Positions 53,701 through 62,288 of a stretch of DNA of 64,000 nucleotides are shown here, one piece after another. Below the pieces are notes generated by a model that worked only from the letters and a program-made list of their open reading frames with translations, searched no databases and was not told the origin of the DNA. The position numbers and the translations under genes were made by a program. Position 1 is the first letter of the stretch. Each line of letters starts with the position of its first letter. The DNA comes from Mixta tenebrionis (GTDB taxonomy: Bacteria; Pseudomonadota; Gammaproteobacteria; Enterobacterales; Enterobacteriaceae), in contig NZ_VHQI01000001.1 in NCBI RefSeq assembly GCF_006517625.1, positions 6,180-70,179 of the forward strand. The letters are read 5' to 3'.

Positions 53701-54918
53701 TTAGCCTTGTAACAGTTTGATTAGCAATTCTCCGTTGTACATGGCGTTTTTTACTAACGCCGCGCCGGGCATAGTACCTACATTGGGGAATTCGGTAGGC
53801 TCGACATTTATATGTGCGCTATAGGCAGGCAAAGCCTGCTGACGAATTGAGGAACCAATGGCGGGATAGAGTACATCAGCCGCCCGATTTAGCGGAGAAC
53901 CTATAAGAATTTTTTCAGGATTAAACAGATTAACCATGATGGCGAGAATGCGCCCGACGCTGTTGCCGATGCCGGTAATAATATCGCGCGCCAGCGGATC
54001 GCCGTTTAAGGCGGCGTCGCACAGCGAGTTTACGCTCAGCGGCTGATGATGCAGGCTGGAGCTGAGCGCGGTCTGCATACGCTGCGCGGTCAGTTCCAGA
54101 ATGCTGCCAACGCTGGCGACGGTTTCCAGGCAGCCATGATTACCGCAGTAGCACTGCTTACCCCAGGCATCAACCTGCGTATGCCCTATTTCAACCAGCG
54201 AGCTACGGCTGTTGTGCAACAGCCGCCCGCCGGTAATCACGCCGGCGCCGACGTTGTCATCAATCACCACCTGGATCACATCGCTGGCGCCGCGTGAGGC
54301 GCCAAACAGCGATTCAGCAATCGTCCAGGCGCACACGTCATGCTGAATATAGACCGGCAGGCCGGTATGCGCGGCCAGCTCCGGGCCCAACGGCATATCC
54401 GCCACGTCGTAAAAAGGCATGCGATGAATAATGCCGCTGCCGGTGTGAATAATGCCGGGCAGCGTAATGGCGATGGCGGTCAGGCGTTCAAGCAGGCGCT
54501 GATGGCGGATAAAAAACTGATCGACTTCAGCGATCATGCGCTGCAGCAGCGGCGTGTCGCTTTCGGTGGGCAAAGGGCGCGTCTCTTCGGTAACCAGTTT
54601 GCTGCTGAGGTCGCGCAGCGCAAGCGTGATTTCACCGCGCCCGATGCGAATCGCCAGATAGTGCCAGGCCACGGTATCAAGAATTAACCCAACCGCCGGT
54701 CGTCCGCGGCTGCCCGGCTCCTGGTATTCCGTTTCCTGCACCAGATGAGCCTCAAGCATTTCACGTACGATTTTGGTAATACTGGCCGGGGCCAGCTGCG
54801 CCCGTCGGGAAAGCTCAATGCGCGAAATCGGGCCAAACTGGTCGATCAGCCGATATACTGCCCCAGCGTTTGTCTGCTTGATCTGGTCGATATGACCAGG
54901 TTGACTCTCCGCTATCAC
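53701..54918 (-). CDS. mlc: Global sugar repressor Mlc (DgsA)
   Basis: A 405-residue ROK-family repressor of glucose/mannose PTS genes, held at the membrane by dephosphorylated EIICB-Glc. It follows E. coli Mlc from IAESQPGHIDQIKQTNAGAV to the end. The N-terminal HTH has RIELSRRAQLAPASITKIVR; the zinc motif GHTQVDAWGKQCYCGNHGC is complete. Start GTG 54918 is used as in E. coli; the outer codon is ignored. Mlc may bind the promoter of the mannose-family PTS nearby, but no site was recognised. Confidence 0.95.
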   Translation of the reverse strand: MIAESQPGHIDQIKQTNAGAVYRLIDQFGPISRIELSRRAQLAPASITKIVREMLEAHLVQETEYQEPGSRGRPAVGLILDTVAWHYLAIRIGRGEITLALRDLSSKLVTEETRPLPTESDTPLLQRMIAEVDQFFIRHQRLLERLTAIAITLPGIIHTGSGIIHRMPFYDVADMPLGPELAAHTGLPVYIQHDVCAWTIAESLFGASRGASDVIQVVIDDNVGAGVITGGRLLHNSRSSLVEIGHTQVDAWGKQCYCGNHGCLETVASVGSILELTAQRMQTALSSSLHHQPLSVNSLCDAALNGDPLARDIITGIGNSVGRILAIMVNLFNPEKILIGSPLNRAADVLYPAIGSSIRQQALPAYSAHINVEPTEFPNVGTMPGAALVKNAMYNGELLIKLLQG

Positions 54919-55057
54919 TGCCCCGGCTCCCACTTATTTTCGCGCTTCAAAATAAACCTGTCGGGCTAATGGTGATGCAGTTAAGCAGGGCCGTCAACTA
55001 TTTGATTAGGAGTGTGATTTACTGCACAAAAAAGCCTGTACTGGTGCAAAATAACGC

Positions 55058-55948
55058 TCAATCTTCGCCCAGCAGCAGTTTTTTCATCTGCGCCATCACG
55101 GCGCTGATCTCGCGCTGTCGCGCCCAGACCAGCCACATTTCTGACCAGGCGTCCGGCTCGGTTAAAGGCAGCCAAACAACATCCGCCAGTTTTGGCCGCT
55201 GGAAGGAGGCGGGCAAGATTGAAATTCCCAGTCCGGTAGCGACCAGCCCAAGGATGGTCATCGCTTCCCCTACCTCCTGGGTAACGTAGGGCTGAATTTG
55301 GTAGCGGTGCAGCAGCGCCATAATTTCGCCATACAGCGCGGTGCCGCTCTGCGCATCAAAAAGAACGAATGGCTGACTGGCGAGATCGCGCACCGATACC
55401 GCCTGGCGCCGCGCCAGCGGGTGCGCATGATGCACCACGCAGCAAAGAGGCTCGCGCAGCAGCAGCTGCCATGCCAGCGTATCGGGAAGCGGCGTATTGC
55501 GCATCACCCCTAAATCGAGCCTGCCGTCGCTTAACGGCGCCAGCTGCTGACGGGTATTCATCTCCTGCATCTGGATATGCACCCGCGGATAGCGCTGGCG
55601 GAAGTTATACAACGCGTCGGAAACTGCAGCGATAAAGGGCGCCGAGGAGGTAAAACCGATACGGATTTCCCCCTCTTCCCCCTGGTGCAGACGGGAGGCG
55701 CGGCTGGCGGCCTGCTCCACGTTAAGCAGAATAGCGCGCGCATCGCCCAAAAACTGCCGCCCGGCGGCGGTAAGCTGCACGCTGCGGTTGGTTCGTGCCA
55801 GCAGGCGGGCGCCGATTTGCTGTTCCAGCAGCTGGATCTGCTGGCTTAACGGCGGCTGCGAGATGTTCAACCGCAGCGCGGCGCGGCCAAAATGCAGTTC
55901 CTCCGCCACGGCAATAAAATAACGTAGATGACGCAGCTCAATATTCAT
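55058..55948 (-). CDS. ynfL: LysR-family regulator YnfL
   Basis: A 296-residue LysR protein beginning MNIELRHLRYFIAVAEELHF followed by an HTH with LNISQPPLSQQIQLLE. It is the E. coli YnfL homologue, and is divergent from ynfM as in E. coli, so it probably controls that exporter. The effector is unknown. Confidence 0.88.
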   Translation of the reverse strand: MNIELRHLRYFIAVAEELHFGRAALRLNISQPPLSQQIQLLEQQIGARLLARTNRSVQLTAAGRQFLGDARAILLNVEQAASRASRLHQGEEGEIRIGFTSSAPFIAAVSDALYNFRQRYPRVHIQMQEMNTRQQLAPLSDGRLDLGVMRNTPLPDTLAWQLLLREPLCCVVHHAHPLARRQAVSVRDLASQPFVLFDAQSGTALYGEIMALLHRYQIQPYVTQEVGEAMTILGLVATGLGISILPASFQRPKLADVVWLPLTEPDAWSEMWLVWARQREISAVMAQMKKLLLGED

Positions 55949-56042
55949 AGGTTAAACATATCATTTCAGACAATTAATATATTAGACAGTATATTTCCCT
56001 GCCCCCACAATGAAACCATTGAGGTTAATTAAAGGAAGTTTT

Positions 56043-57305
56043 GTGAACCGCTCAACCCAGACGGCCTTTCTGCCTGACGACGCTGAAGCTGTCGAAACCG
56101 CGCCTTGCGCGAGCGCGGATAAAAATCGCTATATCAAGCGCGGCACGCCGCAGTTCATGCGGGTGACGCTGGCGCTGTTTTCAGCAGGGCTTGCCACCTT
56201 CGCCCTGCTCTATTGCGTGCAGCCTATTCTGCCGGTTCTGTCGCAGGAGTTTGGCGTCTCGCCGGCAACCAGCAGTATTTCCCTGTCGATCGCCACTGCG
56301 TTAATGGCGCTGGGGCTGTTGGTCACCGGCCCGCTGTCAGATGCCGTGGGACGAAAACCGGTAATGGTAGTCGCTTTGCTGTTGGCGGCGATATGCACTC
56401 TGCTTTCCGCCGCCATGACCAGCTGGCACGGTATTTTGCTGATGCGGGCGCTGACCGGGCTATCCCTGAGCGGCGTGGCGGCGGTAGGCATGACCTACCT
56501 GAGCGAAGAGATCCATCCCAGCGTTATTGCGTTTTCCATGGGGCTGTATATCAGCGGCAACTCTATCGGCGGCATGAGCGGGCGCCTGATTAGCGGCGTG
56601 ATTACCGATTCCAGCTCCTGGCGCATGGCAGTTGCTTTTATCGGCTGTTTTGCGCTGGCTTCAGCGCTGATGTTCTGGAAAATTCTGCCGGCGTCGCGTC
56701 ATTTCCGTCCCGCTTCGCTGCGCCCGCGCAGCCTGATGATTAACTTTCGTCTGCACTGGCGCGATCGCGGCCTGCCGCTGCTGTTTGCCGAAGGTTTTTT
56801 GCTGATGGGCGCGTTTGTTACCCTGTTTAACTATATTGGCTATCGGCTGATGAATGCGCCCTGGTCGCTGAGCCAGGCGGTAGTCGGCCTGCTGTCGGTG
56901 GTCTATCTCACCGGCTCCTGGAGTTCGCCGAAGGCGGGCGCGATGACAGCCCGTTATGGACGTGGTCCGGTGCTGCTGTGCGCCACTGCCATTATGCTGA
57001 GCGGCCTGCTCATCACCCTGTTTCAGTCGCTGTGGCTGATTTTTCCCGGCATGATGCTGTTTACCGCTGGATTCTTCGCCGCCCACTCGGTCGCCAGCGG
57101 CTGGATTGGTCCGCGCGCGCGCCGCGCAAAAGGCCAGGCATCTTCTCTCTATCTGTTTAGCTATTATGTCGGCTCCAGCGTGGCCGGCACCCTGGGCGGC
57201 GTTTTCTGGCACGCCTGGGGCTGGCCGGGCATCACCGCCTTTATCGCAACGCTGCTTTTACTGGCGCTAATGGTCGCTGCCTCCCTGCATACCCGCCAAT
57301 TATGA
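56043..57305 (+). CDS. ynfM: MFS exporter YnfM
   Basis: A 420-residue, 12-segment DHA1-type major facilitator protein. LLYCVQPILPVLSQEFGVSP, VGRKPVMVVALLL and LMRALTGLSLSGVAAVGMTY are family hallmarks. In E. coli it is induced by arabinose analogues and some drugs. GTG 56043 is the likely start because AAGGAAG precedes it; the frame is open to 56010. It is divergent from ynfL across about 95 bases. Confidence 0.9.
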   Translation: MNRSTQTAFLPDDAEAVETAPCASADKNRYIKRGTPQFMRVTLALFSAGLATFALLYCVQPILPVLSQEFGVSPATSSISLSIATALMALGLLVTGPLSDAVGRKPVMVVALLLAAICTLLSAAMTSWHGILLMRALTGLSLSGVAAVGMTYLSEEIHPSVIAFSMGLYISGNSIGGMSGRLISGVITDSSSWRMAVAFIGCFALASALMFWKILPASRHFRPASLRPRSLMINFRLHWRDRGLPLLFAEGFLLMGAFVTLFNYIGYRLMNAPWSLSQAVVGLLSVVYLTGSWSSPKAGAMTARYGRGPVLLCATAIMLSGLLITLFQSLWLIFPGMMLFTAGFFAAHSVASGWIGPRARRAKGQASSLYLFSYYVGSSVAGTLGGVFWHAWGWPGITAFIATLLLLALMVAASLHTRQL

Positions 57306-57313
57306 GGCTGACG

Positions 57314-57335
57314 GGCCGCCCCGCGCGGCCTTTTT
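57314..57335 (+). terminator. Terminator after ynfM
   Basis: GGCCGC (57314-57319), loop CCCGC, GCGGCC (57325-57330), then TTTTT. Classic. Confidence 0.85.
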
Positions 57336-57389
57336 CTCTGCCGGACTGTTAATTTCTCTGTTGCTGAAGTATCCTGTTTTAAAGGTTTT

Positions 57390-57412
57390 ATTTGTATGTT
57401 GTAACTAAAAAG
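57390..57412 (+). other. Replication fork arrest (Ter) site
   Basis: GTATGTTGTAACTAAA (57394-57409) contains the full Ter core, including the invariant G-C pair and GTTGTAAC, as in E. coli TerB, which also lies in the tus promoter. It blocks one fork direction when bound by Tus and should autorepress tus. Confidence 0.85.
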
Positions 57413-57433
57413 ATTGCTAAATAAGGAGCCGCC

Positions 57434-58372
57434 ATGCCCCGCTATGATTTAGTCGAAGATTTGCGCCTGTGCGCCAGCCAGCTTGAACAGGCGCTGGCCG
57501 CTCTGCAGCAACAGCTCACCCGGCTGCCGCTGCTGGTTGGCCGCGTATTCTCCCTGCCGCCGGTGGTAAAAGGTACGGAGCACGATCCGGTTACGCAGAT
57601 TAGCGTAACGCAGCATCTTGGCGATGAAGCGCGCCAGCGGGCGCTTCAGCACTATTGTCGGCTGTTTATTCAGCATCAGTCGGAAAATATCAGCACCAAA
57701 GCGGCGGTGCGCTTGCCGGGCGCGCTCTGTTTTGCAGCCGACGAGCAGCAGCATGCCCTGCTCCACCAGCAGGTAAAGCAAAACAATCGGCTGAAGGCGG
57801 AGCTGGAACGCATTATCACCGTTGATTCCGGCCTGCCGAGCGAAGCACGCTTTGATTTTGTGCATACTCACCTGCGCGGCCTGCTGACGCTAAACGCCTA
57901 CCGCACGATCACCCTGCTGGATGCGCCTGACAGCGTGCGCTTCGGCTGGGCCAATAAACAGATTATAAAAAACGTAACGCCGCAGGAGATCGTCGCAAAA
58001 CTGGAGAAAAGCCTGAAGGCGGGCCGCGCCCAGGCGCCATGGACGCGTGAGCAGTGGGCGGAAAAAGTGCAGGAGGAGCTGGCAGCGGTACGTTCATTGC
58101 CGAAAGGCGCCAGGCTGAAAATCAAGCGTCCGGTTAAAGTGCAGCCTATCGCGCGCATCTGGGATAAAGAGCAGCAGAAACAGACGCAGCTGGCCTGCCC
58201 CTCTCCTCTGCTGGTGCTCTGCCCCAACCGGCAGCAGGTGCCGGCGCTCGGTGAACTGCTGAATTACGATGCGGAGAATATCAGCCATCGCTACAAACCC
58301 CAGGCCGAACAGCTCTGGCTGCTGATCCCCCGGCTGCACCTTTACTGCGACAGACCGGTAGGCAAAGCCTAG
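57434..58372 (+). CDS. tus: DNA replication terminus site-binding protein Tus
   Basis: A 312-residue monomeric DNA-binding protein. It follows E. coli Tus: MPRYDLVEDLRLC, LLVGRVFSLPPVVKGTEHDP, SENISTKAAVRLPGALC, FGWANKQIIKNVTPQEIVAK, LKIKRPVKVQPIARIWDK and GELLNYDAENISHRYKPQAE. The last two groups contact the Ter site. AAGGAG lies ahead of the ATG. The Ter site is 22 bases upstream of the start. Confidence 0.95.
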   Translation: MPRYDLVEDLRLCASQLEQALAALQQQLTRLPLLVGRVFSLPPVVKGTEHDPVTQISVTQHLGDEARQRALQHYCRLFIQHQSENISTKAAVRLPGALCFAADEQQHALLHQQVKQNNRLKAELERIITVDSGLPSEARFDFVHTHLRGLLTLNAYRTITLLDAPDSVRFGWANKQIIKNVTPQEIVAKLEKSLKAGRAQAPWTREQWAEKVQEELAAVRSLPKGARLKIKRPVKVQPIARIWDKEQQKQTQLACPSPLLVLCPNRQQVPALGELLNYDAENISHRYKPQAEQLWLLIPRLHLYCDRPVGKA

Positions 58373-58379
58373 CCTTTCT

Positions 58380-59408
58380 TTAACGGTCGACGCCGGCGCG
58401 CGGACCGCCGCAGGATTCACGGATCACCAGCGCAGGCGGCAGGATAATTCGTTTCGGCGGCTCATCGTTTCCCTGGATGCGGCTGTACAACAGCTCGCCC
58501 GCTTTACGCCCTATCTCTTTCGCGGCCACCGAAACGGTGGTCAGCGCAGGCTGCACCAGCGCCGCTTCAGTAATATCGTCAAATCCCACCAGCGCGAAAT
58601 CCTGACCGGGCTTACGGCCGGCGGCGCGCAGCGCCTGCATTACGCCAAGGGCGACAATATCCTGATAGCAAACGGCAGCGGTAATCTGCGGGTAGCGGGA
58701 CAGCAGCGATGCCGCCGCTTTCGCCCCGTCAATCTGGCTCGCCTGAGCCATAACTATCCACTCCGGCACGGGCGTAAGATCGTTCTCCAGCAGCGTACTG
58801 GTAAAGCCGCCAACCCGTTGCGCGCGCGTACCGGAATTCGCACCGCCGCCGATAAAGGCGATATTCCGGTGTCCCAGCTGAATTAAATGCGTCGTCGCCA
58901 TTTGCGCGCCGAGAAAGTTATCGGTGCCGACAAAATCGAAGTCGGGATCGCTGAGCGGACGCACCACCATAATTGCCGGGATATTACGCCTTTTCAGCGC
59001 CGCAAAAAACGACGCAGGCGTTGCCCGCGCTGCGCACAGCACCATACCGCAGGCGCTGTTGCGCATCAGCGAATCAACAAACTTTTGCTGACGATCCTCT
59101 GATTCTTCGCTATTGGCCAGAAACAGCAGCAGTTCATGCCGCTCCATTTCATGGCTCAGCCCTGCGGTCATCTCCGCATAAAACGGGTTAGTAATATCAT
59201 GCAGCAGTAAACCGACCTGGTTGCTGCTACGGTTACGCAAATTAGCGGCGGTCTGGTTATAGACATAGCCGGTCTCGTCCAGCGCTTTTAGCACGCGTTC
59301 GCGCGTAGCCGGCGAGATACGCCCACGATTACGTAATACCATGGAGACGGTGGCCGTAGATACTCCGGCCCGTTGCGCCACCTGTGCCAGCGTCACTGAG
59401 GTCATCAT
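58380..59408 (-). CDS. LacI-family repressor of the PMI/PTS operon
   Basis: A 342-residue LacI/GalR regulator. The HTH TLAQVAQRAGVSTATVSMVL, RNRGRISPATRERVLKAL is at the start, followed by a periplasmic-binding-protein fold. It resembles MalI in outline. Starts at 59408 or 59405 (ATGATG) are both behind AGGAGC; the outer codon at 59480 would cover operators. It is divergent from the sugar operon at 59594. Three similar palindromes lie in the 185-base gap, so it almost surely controls both itself and the operon. The inducer is probably the phosphorylated sugar. Confidence 0.88.
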   Translation of the reverse strand: MMTSVTLAQVAQRAGVSTATVSMVLRNRGRISPATRERVLKALDETGYVYNQTAANLRNRSSNQVGLLLHDITNPFYAEMTAGLSHEMERHELLLFLANSEESEDRQQKFVDSLMRNSACGMVLCAARATPASFFAALKRRNIPAIMVVRPLSDPDFDFVGTDNFLGAQMATTHLIQLGHRNIAFIGGGANSGTRAQRVGGFTSTLLENDLTPVPEWIVMAQASQIDGAKAAASLLSRYPQITAAVCYQDIVALGVMQALRAAGRKPGQDFALVGFDDITEAALVQPALTTVSVAAKEIGRKAGELLYSRIQGNDEPPKRIILPPALVIRESCGGPRAGVDR

Positions 59409-59427
59409 TGCTCCTGTATCAGCTTTA

Positions 59428-59445
59428 AGGTTAATCGAATAACCT
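59428..59445. promoter_or_regulatory. LacI-type operator 1
   Basis: AGGTTA-ATCGAA-TAACCT, an 18-bp palindrome just upstream of the repressor start, where it can repress the repressor gene itself. Confidence 0.65.
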
Positions 59446-59519
59446 GAACGGCGAGATTTTCCCTGTGATGGATTTCGCATTAAAGCATATTTCTGCGCTG
59501 CAGGTTGCTTATTATGCGG

Positions 59520-59536
59520 GGTTAATCGCGTTAACC
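59520..59536. promoter_or_regulatory. LacI-type operator 2
   Basis: GGTTAATCGCGTTAACC, a 17-bp palindrome with a CG centre, 58 bases upstream of the sugar operon. Confidence 0.65.
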
Positions 59537-59551
59537 ACGCTGCAAAACAAA

Positions 59552-59568
59552 GGTTAATCGATTAATCT
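59552..59568. promoter_or_regulatory. LacI-type operator 3
   Basis: GGTTAATCGATTAATCT, with a perfect TTAATCGATTAA core (59554-59565). It lies 26 bases before the PMI start and shares GGTTAATCG with the other two sites. Confidence 0.65.
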
Positions 59569-59593
59569 TATCCTGCCAATATGGAGAGATAAA

Positions 59594-61339
59594 ATGCAAG
59601 CAACCTATAACAAATTCCCTGAAGTCGCTGTTCAGGGTTACGACGATCAGGCCTGGCAAGGCTGGCAGTCAATTAATGAGATCCTGAACGCCAGGCTTTT
59701 TACCTCCTCCAGAACGGTGCTGGTGGTGGACTGTTACCCTGGCGTGCGGCTGCAAGAGCTGGAGCAGCAGCTGCTGCCGGCGCTCAATAGCGTGCTGACG
59801 ATCAACGTTGAAACCGCCCGCCTTGACGAGCAGGCGCTGCAGCAGATGCTGGCCGCAAATCTCACCGACGACCGGGTGTTCGGCGTGCTCTCCTGCCATC
59901 GGCTCAGCGCGTTTTTCGATGCTGAAAAACTTAACCTGCTGCGTCAACAAATTGACGCCGTTAAGCACGGCGTGGTGGTGGTTTACGGGCCAGGCGCCGC
60001 GCTGGCGCATCCGGGCGACCTGCTGATCTATGCCGATCTGCCGCGTTGGGAGATTCAACAGCGGATGCGGCGCGATCGGCTGAGCAACTGGGGGGCCGAC
60101 AATCAACATGAAGATATCCTGCGACGTTACAAGCGCGCTTTTTTTATCGAGTGGCGCGTCTTCGATCGGCACAAAACGCCTCTGCTCAGGCGCGCCGATT
60201 ATCTGCTTGATACCACCCGGAAGCTTGCTCCGGCGCTGGTCAGCGGTAAGGCGCTGCGCGCCGGCCTGCAGCAGACCACCACGCGCCCGTTCCGGGTCGT
60301 TCCTTTTTTTGATCCTGGGGTCTGGGGCGGACAGTGGATGAAACGCCAGTTCGATCTCGATCCCTCGGCCCCTAATTACGCCTGGTGTTTTGACTGTGTG
60401 CCGGAAGAGAACAGCCTGTTGCTGCGCTTTGGCGCAGTACGAATTGAGATCCCCTCTCAGGATTTAGTGCTGCTCTACCCGCGAGCGCTGCTTGGTGAAA
60501 AAGTTCATGCCCGTTTCGGCACTGAGTTTCCCATCCGCTTTGACTTTCTCGATACCATCGGCGGGCAGAATCTGAGCTTTCAGGTCCATCCGGTCACCGA
60601 ATATATCCAGCAGCATTTTGGTATGCATTACACCCAGGATGAAAGCTATTACATTCTTGAGGCCGAGCCGGAGGCGGTAGTCTACCTCGGCGTCAAAACG
60701 GGCACCGATCCTCAGGCGATGCTGGCCGATTTGCGTGCCGCCGCCCAAGGTAAGCGCGCCTTTGACGATGAACGCTTTGTTAACCGTATTCCGGCGCGTA
60801 AGCACGATCACTTTCTGATCCCCGCCGGTACGGTGCATTGCTCCGGCGCAGGCGCCATGGTGCTGGAGATCAGCGCCACGCCTTACATCTTTACTTTCAA
60901 ACTATGGGACTGGGCGCGCGTAGGCCTGGATGGCTTGCCGCGCCCGGTTCATCTCGATCACGGCGAGCAGGTGATCGACTGGTCGCGCGATACGCAATGG
61001 GTATATGACCACCTTGTTAATCGTATTGAGCCGCTCGCCGAAAGCGCAGGCTGGCGGGAAGAACGCACCGGGCTGCATGAACGGGAGTTTATCGAAACCC
61101 GCCGTCACTGGTTTAGCGCGCCGGTGACACACCATACCCAGGGCGGGGTCAACGTGCTGAATCTGGTAGAAGGCGCGGAAGCGGTGGTAGACAGCCCAAC
61201 CGGCGCCTTCGCCCCCTTCCACGTTCACTATGCCGAAACCTTTATTATTCCGGCGGCCGTTGGCGAATACCGCATTTCACCGGCGGGTAATAGCGTGGGG
61301 CGGCAGCTCGCCACCATCAAAGCATGGGTAAGAGGATAA
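59594..61339 (+). CDS. Class I mannose-6-phosphate isomerase with extra N-terminal domain
   Basis: A 581-residue protein. Residues 230 to the end form a class I PMI: VHPVTEYIQQHFG carries the QVHP-type metal ligand; LIPAGTVHCSGAGAMVLEIS and FTFKLWDWAR are catalytic blocks. The isomerase interconverts mannose-6-phosphate and fructose-6-phosphate. The first 220 residues resemble a nucleoside-kinase-like fold (TVLVVDCYPGV) without a clear Walker A, and are absent from ManA. The same layout is known beside mannose-family PTS genes. It leads the operon after GGAGAG, 4 bases before the IIA gene. Confidence 0.85.
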   Translation: MQATYNKFPEVAVQGYDDQAWQGWQSINEILNARLFTSSRTVLVVDCYPGVRLQELEQQLLPALNSVLTINVETARLDEQALQQMLAANLTDDRVFGVLSCHRLSAFFDAEKLNLLRQQIDAVKHGVVVVYGPGAALAHPGDLLIYADLPRWEIQQRMRRDRLSNWGADNQHEDILRRYKRAFFIEWRVFDRHKTPLLRRADYLLDTTRKLAPALVSGKALRAGLQQTTTRPFRVVPFFDPGVWGGQWMKRQFDLDPSAPNYAWCFDCVPEENSLLLRFGAVRIEIPSQDLVLLYPRALLGEKVHARFGTEFPIRFDFLDTIGGQNLSFQVHPVTEYIQQHFGMHYTQDESYYILEAEPEAVVYLGVKTGTDPQAMLADLRAAAQGKRAFDDERFVNRIPARKHDHFLIPAGTVHCSGAGAMVLEISATPYIFTFKLWDWARVGLDGLPRPVHLDHGEQVIDWSRDTQWVYDHLVNRIEPLAESAGWREERTGLHEREFIETRRHWFSAPVTHHTQGGVNVLNLVEGAEAVVDSPTGAFAPFHVHYAETFIIPAAVGEYRISPAGNSVGRQLATIKAWVRG

Positions 61340-61343
61340 CTAT

Positions 61344-61772
61344 ATGATCAATATTATTATTGCGACTCACGGCCCGCTGGCCGAAGCGCTGTTGACCAGC
61401 GGAGAAATGGTTTACGGCGCGCTGCCGCATGTTTCTACCGTCACGCTGGGCGAACAGGCGGGTATCGAGGGGTTTAAGCAGGCGTTTTCCCGCGCGCTGG
61501 CCCATGCGCGACAAGGCGCCGACGGCGTCCTGGTGCTGTGCGATATGCAAAGCGGTACGCCATGGAATGTCGCCTGCCTGCACGCCTTTTCCCCGCAGAC
61601 GACGCCTGCTGTCGCCGTGATGGCGGGCGTCAACCTTCCCATGCTGCTGCAAAGCGAAGAGATCCGTCATTTTACCGATGTACAGCTTGCCGCCGCCCAG
61701 CTGCTGGAGATAACGCTCCCGACGCTGATAACCGCCGCCCCGGTTTTAACCACCCAGCCGGATGATTTTTAG
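61344..61772 (+). CDS. Mannose-family PTS system EIIA component
   Basis: A 142-residue cytoplasmic EIIA of the mannose/sorbose class. The phosphorylated His lies in IIIATHGPLAEALLTSGEM near the start, and DGVLVLCDMQSGTPWNVAC is the family's second block. It passes phosphate from HPr to EIIB. The gene starts 4 bases after the PMI gene and ends 11 bases before the interrupted IIB gene. Confidence 0.9.
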   Translation: MINIIIATHGPLAEALLTSGEMVYGALPHVSTVTLGEQAGIEGFKQAFSRALAHARQGADGVLVLCDMQSGTPWNVACLHAFSPQTTPAVAVMAGVNLPMLLQSEEIRHFTDVQLAAAQLLEITLPTLITAAPVLTTQPDDF

Positions 61773-61783
61773 AGGAAGCCGCT

Positions 61784-62278
61784 ATGAGTATATCTTTTGT
61801 ACGTATCGATGACCGGGTGATCCATGGATAGCTGGTAACCCGCTGGGCTAAAGAGCTGCCCTGCGATGGCATTATTGCCGTTGACGATGCCGTTGCGGCT
61901 GACCCGCTACTCTCATCGGTAATGAAAGGCGCCATTCAGGATCTCAAAGTCTGGCTGTTCGATACCGCAACGGCGATTGAAAAATTGCCCAGGGTCATCG
62001 CCAGCGAAAAACGCTACTTTGTTATCGGTAAATCCCCGGTGACCCTGCAACGTATTGCAAAAGCGGGGATCAGCCTGCAAAACGCTAACGGAAAAATCAA
62101 CGTCGGCCCGATGAGCGCCCGCGCCGACACCACAACGATCGGGCCAAATCAGGCGGTCAACGCCGCAGAGATCGCCGCCTTTGACTGGCTGATGCAACAC
62201 GGGCATCAGATTGAATTTCGTCTGGTGCCGGACGCTGGCTGTTATAGCTGGCAGGACGCGCGTCAGAAGCTGAAATAA
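61784..62278 (+). pseudogene. Mannose-family PTS EIIB component interrupted by an amber codon
   Basis: The frame from ATG 61784 (AGAGGAAG ahead) encodes a normal 164-residue EIIB: it starts MSISFVRIDDRVIHG and continues LVTRWAKELPCDGIIAVDDA. Codon 16 is TAG (61829-61831), where the family has Gln in the RVIHGQ motif. CAG to TAG is a single transition. His14, the phosphorylated residue, stays on the short peptide. The rest is open to TAA 62278, and ATG 61922 could restart but would lack the active site. So the PTS should be inactive unless an amber suppressor acts or the base is a sequencing error. Confidence 0.88.
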
Positions 62279-62288
62279 GGAGCGGGCA

